Shown: positions 35,619-45,437 of the stretch, one piece after another
How the letters are laid out: each line of letters opens with the position of its first letter
How positions within the stretch are numbered: position 1 is the first letter of the stretch
NCBI GenBank assembly: GCA_036429605.1
Contig: JAVFKD010000015.1
Location: 1,821,421 to 1,885,420 of the forward strand
Source: Cladobotryum mycophilum
Taxonomy: Eukaryota > Ascomycota > Sordariomycetes > Hypocreales > Hypocreaceae
DNA length: 64,000 nt
Direction of reading: 5' to 3'
Notes under the pieces: model-generated
Databases searched by the model: none
What the model saw: only the letters and a program-made list of their open reading frames with translations
What the model was told of the DNA's origin: nothing
Program-made: the position numbers and the translations under genes

Positions 35619-38600
35619 CTAAACTTGTCTTTGCCATTCATCCAAATAAGACCGGTATCTTTGCGTGTCTGGATGACTTTGGCCAAGACTTTTCTCGCCG
35701 ATCTCAACACAATCCTTCATCAAGGCCATGGCATCGTCTAATCTGCCCAGGGCCTCGTAAGCAAAGGCAAGATTATCCATAGTAATTAGTGTATCTGGAT
35801 GCCCTTGCCCTAACTCTTTCTTTCGTATCTCAGCTACCTGTACCCATAGCTGTTATGCCTTTTCCAATCGATTCTGTTCATAGTATATTGATCCAAGATT
35901 GTTCATGCTTAGTAACGTATTCGGATGACAATCCCCCAAGACCCTCTTTCGTATCTCAGCTACCTGTACCCATAACCGTTCCGCCTCTTCCCATCGATTC
36001 TGTTTATAGTATACTGATCCAAGATTGTTTATGCCCGTTAATGTATCCGGATGATGATCCCCCAAGACCCTTTTATTCATCTTAACTGCCTGTACCAACA
36101 ACTGTTCCGCCTCTGTCAATTTACCCTGGTCTAGGTTTATCATTGCAAGAGTATTTAGACTCGGAAGTATATCTGGGTGCTCTCCCCTAAGGCCTTTTTC
36201 CGTCTCTCAATCACCTGTAACTCTAGCTGCTCTGACTCTTTCCATCGGCCTTGCTTCAAGTATATCGCTACGAGGTTGCCCATAGTCGCTAGTGTATCAA
36301 AGTGATCCTCCCTGGACACTATCTTTTGCATTTCTACCACTTGTAGTTTAGGCCCTCTGCCTCCTTCCATCGACCCTGCCCATAATATGTTAATACAAGA
36401 TTGTTTATGGCACTTAGCGTCCTTGGATGCTCATCCCCGAGTACTCTTTTACTTGTCTCTACCACCTGCTCCCCTAAATATTCCGCCTCTTTCAATCGCC
36501 CCTGCTTCGTGTAAATTAATGTAAGGGCAACTGTAATATTTATTGTGCTTTTGTTTTCATCTCCGAGCTCCTGTGCCTGTATCTGTGCTGCCTGTACCAG
36601 ATTCCGCTTTGTATTAGCCCATTCTCCCCTGTAATAAAAGTATCTTGACATATTATAGAAAAGTGATGCCCTAGTAATATTCTTATCTCTCGAATTGGAT
36701 CCCTTGCTTGCTAACATGGCATTGACGTGAGGGAGATATTTGAGGCATATTTCATTTGTCTTAAACTCTCCATAGGGGTAAGAGGTCCATATGGTTTCGA
36801 CGGTAAATTGGGCAAACTGTGCTATTCTGCTCTTGCTAATAAGCCATTTTCGCGTTACTAGTTACACGATTCGGTGTATGTCTATGTTCTTGTCCCTTCC
36901 TATTCTTACAAAGGAAAAGGCCTTGAGAGTCCTTAATACCTCCGTTAGTGTCCGTGATGTGCCTTCAGTTTGCTATAGCATTCTCCTGTGGAAATAATCC
37001 TTGACGAATTCTTGTGGGATTGCCTGGAAATGAAAGAGACTTAGGAAGGAGAGGACTTCACTCGCCAAGGGGTGTCGTCTCTTAATCTACTTAAAAGAAA
37101 CAATCCAGGTTGTTGCGATAGCGTGCGGCGTCTCGGAGTCTCTGCCCACAATCTCAAACGGTTCGCTTAACTGATCAATGAATTCAGAGTCGCTTTTGTC
37201 CAAGAGTTGGATGTAATTGCTTATAGATATAGTATTTTCATTGATAAATGCGCTTGCTTGTGCGACGGCAAGAGGCAAGTGTTAAAGCCGGGACGACAAT
37301 AGTAATGCTTTTTCCGCGGAGATTTGGTCATGTGCAATGGCTTTCATGAGCTGATGCACTTCCTCGTCGTTCATATTGCTCACCTCAATAGGTAATTTCC
37401 CTTAGGCTAACCTGACTCCTGTTCGTTTGTCCCTGGTTGTAATCAGAATCGATCCGTGATTGCAATCTGGTATGTAGTGAGCTAGCCCTCCGCCTGCTTT
37501 GTTCTGAACATCTTGTCCCTGTTGAATCGGGTAAAACAGCCCCATATCATCTGCGTTGTCGATTACCATGAGCCATTGCATCTTGTTCTGTTCTTCTAAC
37601 CACCTTTTAATAAGTAATAATATATTAGCATTTAGATCCTTCTATCCAGGTATATTGCACATATCGGCAATGGAAGAGTAGGATTCGTAGAAGCGATCAG
37701 CATTACTAGCATAGACCCAAAACACAGAAATATCTTGGCATATTTCTCAAAACTAGTAAATACAGGCCAAGGCAATTTGCGTTTTGCTGTAACATATTAG
37801 CAATTCCTTTCTATCTGAAAAGGGGTAATGCACCTAGCACCACTAAGACCATAGAGCGAGACTCTGCTGTATGGTGAAACAGGTTCTCGCTGTTGACCCT
37901 AGCCAAATCTCTCTTTAAGACTACTTAGAATATCAAGTCTCCCAATAAAGTCTCGGTTTTGACTATACGGAACCATAACTAGATAATACTCAGCAAGAGC
38001 TATAATCTTACTAGCCATTACATACACTTTGATCTTGATGTCTGTAAGCGATCTCGCACTGTAAGAGCTTGTCTAGAAAGGGCATGCTGGGAAAGAGTCT
38101 TCATCTTTCCCAGCACCATTTCATAATCGGCATCGCCGCGCTCGAACTTTACCATTTCAGAGTGTGTACGGTTAATAGCGCAGATGTGCTCTGAACTATC
38201 CTCCTAAGGGCGGCAATACGTGGCTGAAGACTTGGTGACAAGAACTGTAGTAGGCCCATTCATTTTCCACACGCCAGATTCGTCCTTGTTCCCGATTAAT
38301 TAGACTATTAATCACTACAGTATCAAAGAGCAAACATACCTTCTTCGCTGTCGGTGACTTGAGCGTTTCGTAGAAACAAAAGACTTCCGATTCGCCTTCG
38401 ATACCCAAAGCCTTGTGGAAATCCCGCTGCTGGATGCTGAGAATATGAGAGTTGATATGATCGAGGGACTCAATCAAGGAACGGTTTGGCCCGTCTCCAA
38501 CCATGGGGATGAGAGACTCGATATCCATGCCATTATGCGGAGTCCTGAAGAAAACAACTCCGTATATGGCACGGATAAGCTTTTTGTCCTCCTCAAAATC

Positions 38601-39953
38601 CGACCTTGATAGGGATATCAAAATCTGTGGCGTATATTATTATTTTAAAGCACATACTCACGTAGTAAATAGAAGCTTACCTGCTTGATGATTAGCCCTC
38701 CAAGACTATGGCCGATAAGGATGATTGGTCTGGTCGTTGTCGCGTTCGCCAGTGTATTCAGACTGCGATGGAACTTGGTAGCGATGTCCTCTAAATTTTG
38801 TATGCTCTGGCTCCCTGCGACGGTTGATTCATAGCCAAAGACCATAATCCGCGCCATTGGCCTTTTGTCTATCTCTGAGGTAAGACCATAGGGGAGAGAG
38901 TCTCGCAGCCACATATGGCTTCCCCTCTCTCTTTGAATGACCCGAAAGCATGTCCTCCGAGACCGGATAAGGCGATTATACTCCAAGGATTAGTAAAATC
39001 TAGCTTTATTAGGTAGTTTACTTACTCAACTTGGTGGTCCTTCAAAGGCGGTGCAAAAAGTGTGGTCATTCCAAGGAAGGCTTTATCAAACGTAAGGTAT
39101 TCCTTACCTATCGATTCAGTATCAGGCGCTTTTGACAGTAAAATGCTCCAACTTGAGTTATTTCGGAGTTTAGATGGTACAGTTTGGAACGAAAGTGTGG
39201 CTGTTTGCGAACTAGTATTGGCCTCGAGGGCGAGAGACTCGATCTCAATGTCCGTAATACCTTGATTTGCTAAAAAGGACTGAAGTCTCTCACGGTCCCA
39301 GTCGACGGGCACACCGCAAACACGAAACGTGATACTTTCCTTCTGCTCCTTCATGCTAGCATCTCTGGACTCTGTCGTTGATTGTGAATCGTGCGGGCGA
39401 GTTGGGCCCTCTCCCTCAGCGCCAACAGCAATCGCTGGTCCCTGATCTACTGGGAGCCTGCCGGCTTGGTCCATTTACGCAACATTCTGATGGGCCTCCG
39501 GGGCAGCCCTTCTAAGTAAATATGGTTATTGTTGGATGTAAACGGGCGCAACGAGGCTCACTTTTGGTCTACTTGTAAAGTAAGACGGATACTTTCTGTG
39601 TTTTGCCGGATTTTCGAGATAAATCCGTCTACTTGATGAGGTTGAAACGGCCACTTCAATGGCTTAAGATTCGCCTTACTCAAAGCCTTGCGATACTTTT
39701 TAGGCTTTAGTTATTAGTGTAGCTCCTCTAACTGAGAGTGGCTATTTCTAATAGCATCGTCAAGTTTCTAAGACTACTTGAGCTTCGGGATATGGGATGT
39801 GTTGTTGATTGACTCCTAAACGACTTTGATGGCTTCCGTGAGGTTATTGATCTCCTTGCGAAGTCGTTCGATGTCGGTATCTTTGATGTCTTTGGCATAC
39901 CAGAGGCAGAGCCCCGTCACCGTAAGAGACAGGTCGATGACTGCACCCTCCAT
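35619..39953 (-). pseudogene. NOD-like receptor relic: helical N-terminus, lipase-like domain, NB-ARC, TPR array
   Basis: Read on the minus strand, one decayed gene is visible. (1) 39953-39540: helical N-terminal segment beginning MEGAVIDLSLTVTGLCLWYA, with several stops. (2) 39474-39022: ITFRVCGVPVDWDRERLQSFL, RRM-like. (3) About 38980-38070: alpha/beta-hydrolase-like domain (DIIALSGLGGHAFGS, then ILIGHSLGGLIIK with Ser nucleophile, then GVVFFRTPHNG). (4) About 37990-37080: NB-ARC, with VPYSQNRDFIGR, a Walker A changed to GASKTQ, Walker B-like WLMVIDNADD and GSILITTRD. (5) 36717-35619: kinesin-light-chain-type TPRs (NNLGSVYYKQNRWEEAE). Stops at 38204, 37899, 37753, 37747, 37642, 37402, 37282 and 35853 interrupt it, and a base is missing in the G run near 38932. 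Such receptors act in fungal self/non-self recognition; this copy is dead. Confidence 0.82.
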
Positions 39954-41189
39954 CGAGTAGGTCTACTTTGACGAGATGATACTAAGATTCGCACACTGTA
40001 AGAATTGGGATATGTAGATCAAGGATCCAGCTTCAGTATGGCTCAAGGTGAGGGTGAGGGGATCGCCTGAATACCTCAACGGCTTCCGCTCAGCCTAATC
40101 TTAGGACTTGCTGCCCAACCACATATGCGCTGGAGAGCCTCATGAGGTTCAACTGCAGGCGGTTTGGAGCTCTGAATGGACTGATTCCATCTATCAGACC
40201 CCTCCGCCCCCACCAGCCCCACCAACAACAATCCCTGATAAATGAGAAGCCCCGGAAGGGGCTTGATGGTGAGCATTTCGAGCGATGAATCAAGAAAGTT
40301 TGACTGACAACATTGATATAGAGGCAGAGGCACAAAATGATCCAAGTAGTATTTAGTTCTATTCGAAGCAGGCAACAAGAGTCACAGATTGGTTACATAG
40401 TACCTAGACCTGCAACATTTTCTCTGGCAGCTTCGAGTAAAACCTCAACAACGATCGTTTCGCCCTCTAAATCTCGACCCACAGAGTTTAGCCGCATTGT
40501 TCATCCATGGTCTGACAACAACCCACTTCCCGTGTGTACCCCAGGGCCTCAAAACCGGCCGCTGTTGGTGCCTGATTCCCGTTGGCTTGCATTCTGAGTA
40601 GACAAAGAGCCCACGGTTTTAGATTAGTATTGAAAGCCCATCGCTTAAATATCGTGTGACGAAAGAGCCGAAGACTTTTGCTCTATAACATTTAGCTGTC
40701 ATGTTACTACATACAACTTTGTCTAGCCCACTCCATATTCGACGACGGTCGCTTCCAGGAGCACCTCACCTGGCACGAAAACTTCAACAGCATAGTACTC
40801 CAACGTCTGCGTAGAGCCATGTAGTTTAGGACAAGGACCCATGCCAAGCCATTGCTGCCGGCCAAAATATTTCCTCGTACAACCTAATTCGATCAGAACA
40901 ACCTCGACATCTACTGCGAATCCTTCTCGAGAATATTGCGCTAGCATAGCCAAGGATTCATGGATACTAGCATCACTCTCAGGGACTTTCTCCTTTCTCA
41001 ATTCAGATGTGAACGAGAAGTGCACCATTCTTCTACTCAGCGTGGCGCGCTGTATTTTTTCTGATTGGTAACATCACCGCATACTCGGCATATCGCATCG
41101 ACATGCCATTCACCATCTTCCCAAAACCATTCAAGACTAGCCAAAACCATCCAAAACCATCATAGCGGTCTCAAAACCAACCGCGAGTC
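39954..41189. other. AT-rich region between receptor relic and LysM relic
   Basis: The receptor frame may extend a little upstream of 39953 (to about 40060) with a stop. The rest has only short frames. A CAAAACCAT-type tandem lies at about 41123-41180. The only frame with an ATG and plausible composition is listed separately. Confidence 0.5.
40723..41028 (-). CDS. Unrecognised 101-residue open frame
   Basis: ATG-initiated frame starting MVHFSFTSELRKEKVPESD, alternating hydrophobic and charged residues (VDVEVVLIELGC, YYAVEVFVPGEVLLEATVVEY), suggesting a beta-strand-rich small protein. No signal peptide or known domain. It lies inside the relic zone, so it may be a gene fragment. A weakly similar VVEVLLEA string appears in the minus-strand reading at about 40450, which could be a decayed repeat of it. 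Confidence 0.3.
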   Translation of the reverse strand: MVHFSFTSELRKEKVPESDASIHESLAMLAQYSREGFAVDVEVVLIELGCTRKYFGRQQWLGMGPCPKLHGSTQTLEYYAVEVFVPGEVLLEATVVEYGVG

Positions 41190-41745
41190 CACATGCTCCC
41201 ATCACCCCGAGCGACTGTTCCCGATATCACAACTGCTTTGAAACCTCTGAGACAGCAAAAGCCTACGGACATCGACCCTTCCTCGAAGAGATGAACGATT
41301 ACAAGAAGATTGCGAACGGATACAAGGTCATGATTGAGGATCCCCCCATGTAGAATCCAAGTCTCCCTACCAAGGACTGTCAGTCACCTCCAACCAGGAT
41401 ACAGCTACTGTGTCGGCAAGCCGGGTTCCAGTAAGAGCACTTACGTAAATAACCATTCTCAGCTTAACACAATGAAACTGACATTTAAAAAGATGATGTA
41501 GGGGGACGGATCACGGCCCTGCCACTCCCCCTGCGTCGTCAGATCAGCTGGCCGTCCCAAACCCAACTCAACCAGGCACGAGCGAGAATTGCAACAAGTA
41601 TCACATGGTCAAGTATGGAGATGACTATGAAACAATCGCCCAGGATGAACACATCCCCTTAGACGGCTTTCATAAATTGAACAAGGGTGTCAGTAACGAT
41701 TACAGGATGCTCTGGCTAGGCTACTACGTTTGTGTTGATGTTTAA
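41190..41745 (+). pseudogene. LysM effector relic with two LysM modules, frameshift and stop
   Basis: A first decayed module reads DCSRYHNCFETSETAKAYG, a TAG stands where WNPSLPTKDC would have Trp (about 41353), and after a one-base shift the frame gives LQPGYSYCVGKPGS. A GTAAGA donor and AAAAG acceptor then lead into a clean LysM module: TQPGTSENCNKYHMVKYGDD, then IAQDEHIPLDGFHKLN and YRMLWLGYYVCVDV with a stop at 41743-41745. The Cys/Tyr/Asn pattern and the Pro/Thr linker match secreted multi-LysM effectors. The last exon alone is intact. Confidence 0.72.
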
Positions 41746-42017
41746 GGCTCGTATGAAGGGCGATCACTGTCTGATACTCAATTGTCACAGTCATGCAGTT
41801 ATGGCTCTGGTTCCGTTTGTGATCCTCAGGTCTTGATACAATCCGTAATCTCAATCCATCCCTTGATTTCAGCTCAAAATCCAGATTATTCCCTCCACAG
41901 AATTATATACACAAGCCAACACAATTTCTTACAACGAGTCCAACCTGCTGATCGCTACAGGATTGCGCCGAATGCCAGCCAAAAAGCTAGCCCAGAGATA
42001 TCCTCATGCAAGAGCAC

Positions 42018-42586
42018 CTATTCAGGCACAGAGATGCCCATGTGATGTCCAGGGCATACCAGAGGAGGTCTTGCAAAAGAGTCTCTTCCTCCAGCCAAAT
42101 CATCGTATCCAAGCTCACCGTACCAGGTCACTATGCTCCCAACATCGACATACGCCCATCCAGTCTCTCGTACAGCCCTCCACGGACGGAAAACCTATTC
42201 CGCCCCTTCCCTTCCGAACCACACTTAGCGTCGACGAGTATGCAGGGTACGTAAGGGACATTGCCTCGTCCGCCGGCTACTTGCCATTCCTCGTATTTCT
42301 TGAGCATATCGAGGCATTTCTGGTCAACCATGACGCAGTAGCTAAATCTCGGGATACGATTTTTCATCCTGATATCATCGGCGCCTGGTCCGTGTCTCAT
42401 ATGTTGGACATATCGCTCCCATACAGCTTCATCAGAATAGGCGCAGCGGTAAATAACAAACCCCAATTTGTGAAAGCCCGTGGTTTGCATCATCATGATC
42501 ATGTAGCCCAAGGGGACGCTTTTCGTAGACCTTGGTATAGGTAGAATGCTGTCGAGAGTTTCACTTTGTTCAAATTGGCCGCTCAT
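42018..42586 (-). pseudogene. Relic of the orphan G-F-V-I-Y-R family, copy 2
   Basis: Begins with an ATG (MSGQFEQSETLDSILP) and is open through GFVIYRCAYSDEAVWERYVQ and FSYCVMVDQKCLDML. Near 42190 it needs two one-base shifts to continue as FPSVEGCTRD and then GWAYVDVGSIVTWYGELGYDD, which aligns with GWIYSHIGSIVTYYEEL of copy 1; it ends at 42018. Product function is unknown. Copy 2 lies next to a LysM relic, as copy 1 does. Confidence 0.68.
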
Positions 42587-43018
42587 TGTGAAGGACGTCT
42601 AAAAGAAAATAAAAGGTAATGAATTATTTGATGATCTTGATCGTCTAATTGACCGATAAGGACCAAATGAGCTAGGATCTTGCTCTCAGTGTGTTAGAAG
42701 GTTCAAGTTTCCGTTTGAGACGCACTGGCATCGGAGCCAACATTTAACCAGCATCAGCCCCAACCCTTTACGCATTGTGAAAAAGGCGTGTGGTAAGTGC
42801 AGATTTAGTAAATTGTGTTGGTTGTGTTGGTTGCTGTACTACGAACATTGATAAGATGATTGAAATGGTAGGGAATTTGTGAATTCAATTGGTATCATAT
42901 CTTGAATATCCATTCTGTCGACAAACTCGACTTCATGACAACTCCCAGCGCCCAGATGCCAGCCTCTATTAATTGGTAACCCATATAAACACATTCAACC
43001 TAATATATACAGACCCCT
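42587..43018. other. Spacer between relic zone and efflux gene
   Basis: AT-rich, no reading frame; marks the change from relics to intact genes. Confidence 0.6.
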
Positions 43019-44967
43019 TTAGGCCTCTGCGACAGCAGGTGCCGCAGCCTTCTTCTTTCTAATATCCGTAAACCCGAGCTCCCACGATGTAATAAACATG
43101 GCGCACGCAAGCCCAACCAAGAGATACATGACCGCATCAAACCCCTTTGCATAAGACGCCACAACAGCCGGCAGCTCTTGGGGCAGAGTCACAAGCTTCA
43201 CGCCCGTCGCTCCGGCATCGATAATGGCCTCGACGCGGTCGCTCGGCAGGCGCGACAGGAGCTCCGACTTGAGCTTGTTGTTGAAGATGGAGTTTGCGAC
43301 GGAGAGGAAGACGGCGCCGCCAAAGTTTTGGCAGAAGACGAGGGTCGCGGTGATGACGGAGGTCCTCTCGGCGCTGGTGTGGGCCTGGATGGCGATGATG
43401 GGGATCTGAATGGAGATACCGCGGGAGAAGCCGAGGAGGATCTGGTAGCCGGCCCATTGCGCTGTGCTGGAGGAGGGGAGAGCGTGGAGAGGAGGCCGTA
43501 GGAGGTGGCGATTAGGCATGCGCTGACGATGGCAAAGGGGAGATAGTAGCCGACTCTTTGAACTGCGCATATTGTTAGGAGCTGGGTGCAAAAAGACAAG
43601 GGAGGAGGTTCTTACGTAGAAACCCGGCAGCTACAGCGAAGAAAAGCTGTGTAAGGATGGTAGGAAGCATGTCGACACCGCTCTGGAAAGGCGTCGCTCC
43701 TTTTACCGACTGGAAGTAAATGGGGAGAAAATATGACGAGCCCAAGACCGAAGAAATGAGGAACAAGCCAGTGAGACATGAGGACCAAATCTCCTTCTTC
43801 TTAATGAGATCCAACGGAATCATGGCATCGGCACCAACTCGAAGCTCCCACAACAGGAAAAGAATCAGGGCACCGCCTCCACCGCAGAACATGCCGATGA
43901 CGGTGGCTGATTTCCATGGGTACTGATTGCCGCCCCATTCGAGCGCCAAGAGAATCATGATGGCAAAGGGCGCAAAGATGCAGAATCCGGGAAGATCGAA
44001 TTTGGTGAGGATAATCTTGAAGAGTCCAGTCTTTGGCTTCGCCAAGCGCTCGGGGATGTTGATCAGCAGGATGAGCAAAGCAGTGACGGCACCAATGGGC
44101 AAATTGATATAAAAGCACCATCGCCAGGACGTGTACTGCGTCAGAGCACCGCCAACCAAGGGACCGCTGACCATGCCCAGTTGGCAAATGCCCATGACGG
44201 TTCCCATGAGCCCAGGTCGTCTCTCCAGTGGCGCGGCGGCGGCGATGATGGCAAAGGATCCATTCATGATGCCCGAACTACCCAGGCCGGAGACGGCGCG
44301 ACCAATGATGAACATTATGGATGATGTAGAGATGCCGCATATGAGCGAGCCGATTTCGAATACAAACAAAAAGGTCAAAAACACCCACTACAAAGCATTC
44401 GTTAGGATAAAAGGGCTGGGCAATACAAAAGGGCGATGGTCATACTTTGATCTTGAAGTAGGTATAAAACTTGCCAGAGATTGGCTGAAAAGCAGCGCTG
44501 CACAACGACTCAGCATGTGTAATCAAAAGAATTGTATAGAGCGATGTTATGAACATGAGGAACTCACCATGCTAGATTGTATGAGCTACCATACCACCCA
44601 ATGTCGTTCAGTGAGTGAAACTTTGTCGTGATGCGGGGGACCGCCTGCGGTTCGAGTCAGCCACCTGGGGAATTTCAATGTTTCGTGTCGCATGGCGGAG
44701 ATCTCATACAGTGACCAGGATACTCGTATCCAGAAGCATCAGGAAGCAAGCTGCAGACATGCCGGCCACCAGGGCAGCGAGCTTCCATCCCGTGACGTAG
44801 TCGCCGGCATCGTCATTCGGCACAGTGTCGCTAGAAACAGAAACACCATTTTCTTTTTGACCTGTGAATACAACCTCTTGCGAATTTCGGGGCGTTAGGG
44901 GCAATGCTGAGAAGATTGGTCGGTCTGAGACGCCCAGCTCTTTTTCGATTCCCGCACTTGCAGCCAT
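43019..44967 (-). CDS. DHA2-type MFS efflux transporter, one apparent 1-base frameshift
   Basis: Five exons: 44967-44710, 44644-44568, 44497-44446, 44387-43616 and 43562-43019, about 567 residues once one base is allowed. The N-terminal cytosolic part is followed by LAALVAGMSAACFLMLLDTSILVT (TM1 with the LDxTIV-like motif of drug:H+ antiporters). Motif-C-like GxxxGPLVGGAL follows (MVSGPLVGGALTQYTSWRWCFYINLP), with further TMs to a Lys/Ala-rich tail. Predicted topology is 14 TMs, plasma-membrane export of small molecules. The last exon breaks frame at the G run 43475-43478; adding one base joins LLSTLSP to SSSTAQWAGYQIL. It lies beside and on the same strand as a Zn2Cys6 regulator, which may control it. 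Confidence 0.88.
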
Positions 44968-45437
44968 ATTCCCTGAGACCGTCGCTTTTGCAACTTGTAA
45001 GCTGTTGTCTTACTGCGCGACGTCGACACCGTTACCCGACTATTTGCTTGTCTCCTTCTTCCATCAAGGAAAAGAGAAACGGGAAAGTGAACCCGAGGAA
45101 TAAAGGAATTATGTATAGAGAAGCGAAATTGCAGCGTGCCCAGGCGGCGAGACATGGAGATAACCACTAGTATCCCCCGTTTTCTTCACCTACCATGATG
45201 GAACGGGATTCGTATCCTATCGGATGGAGCACTCGGGGTTCAAACCCGGTCCACATGCAAAGACGAACCCCAAAGCGGACCAATCATAATGGGGGCGCAT
45301 CGAATCCCGTATTTCGTAAACCCCCCAAAGAAGCAAGATCCGGAAGATCTACGCCGCTTTTGTCTTAGCTGACCCAGGTGAATGACAATACGGTGCCTAA
45401 AAGCTAAAGGAGGTTGGCTTCAATAGGGCGGACAATA
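44968..45437. other. Spacer between efflux gene and regulator
   Basis: Promoter region of the efflux gene and 3' flank of the regulator. A GGTTCAAACCC string (about 45238-45248) recalls a tRNA T-arm but no cloverleaf can be built. No gene. Confidence 0.6.

Noticed and set aside
45230..45260. tRNA-like T-arm (GGTTCAAACCC)
   Set aside because: No matching acceptor stem, D-arm box or anticodon arm at the right distance on either strand.
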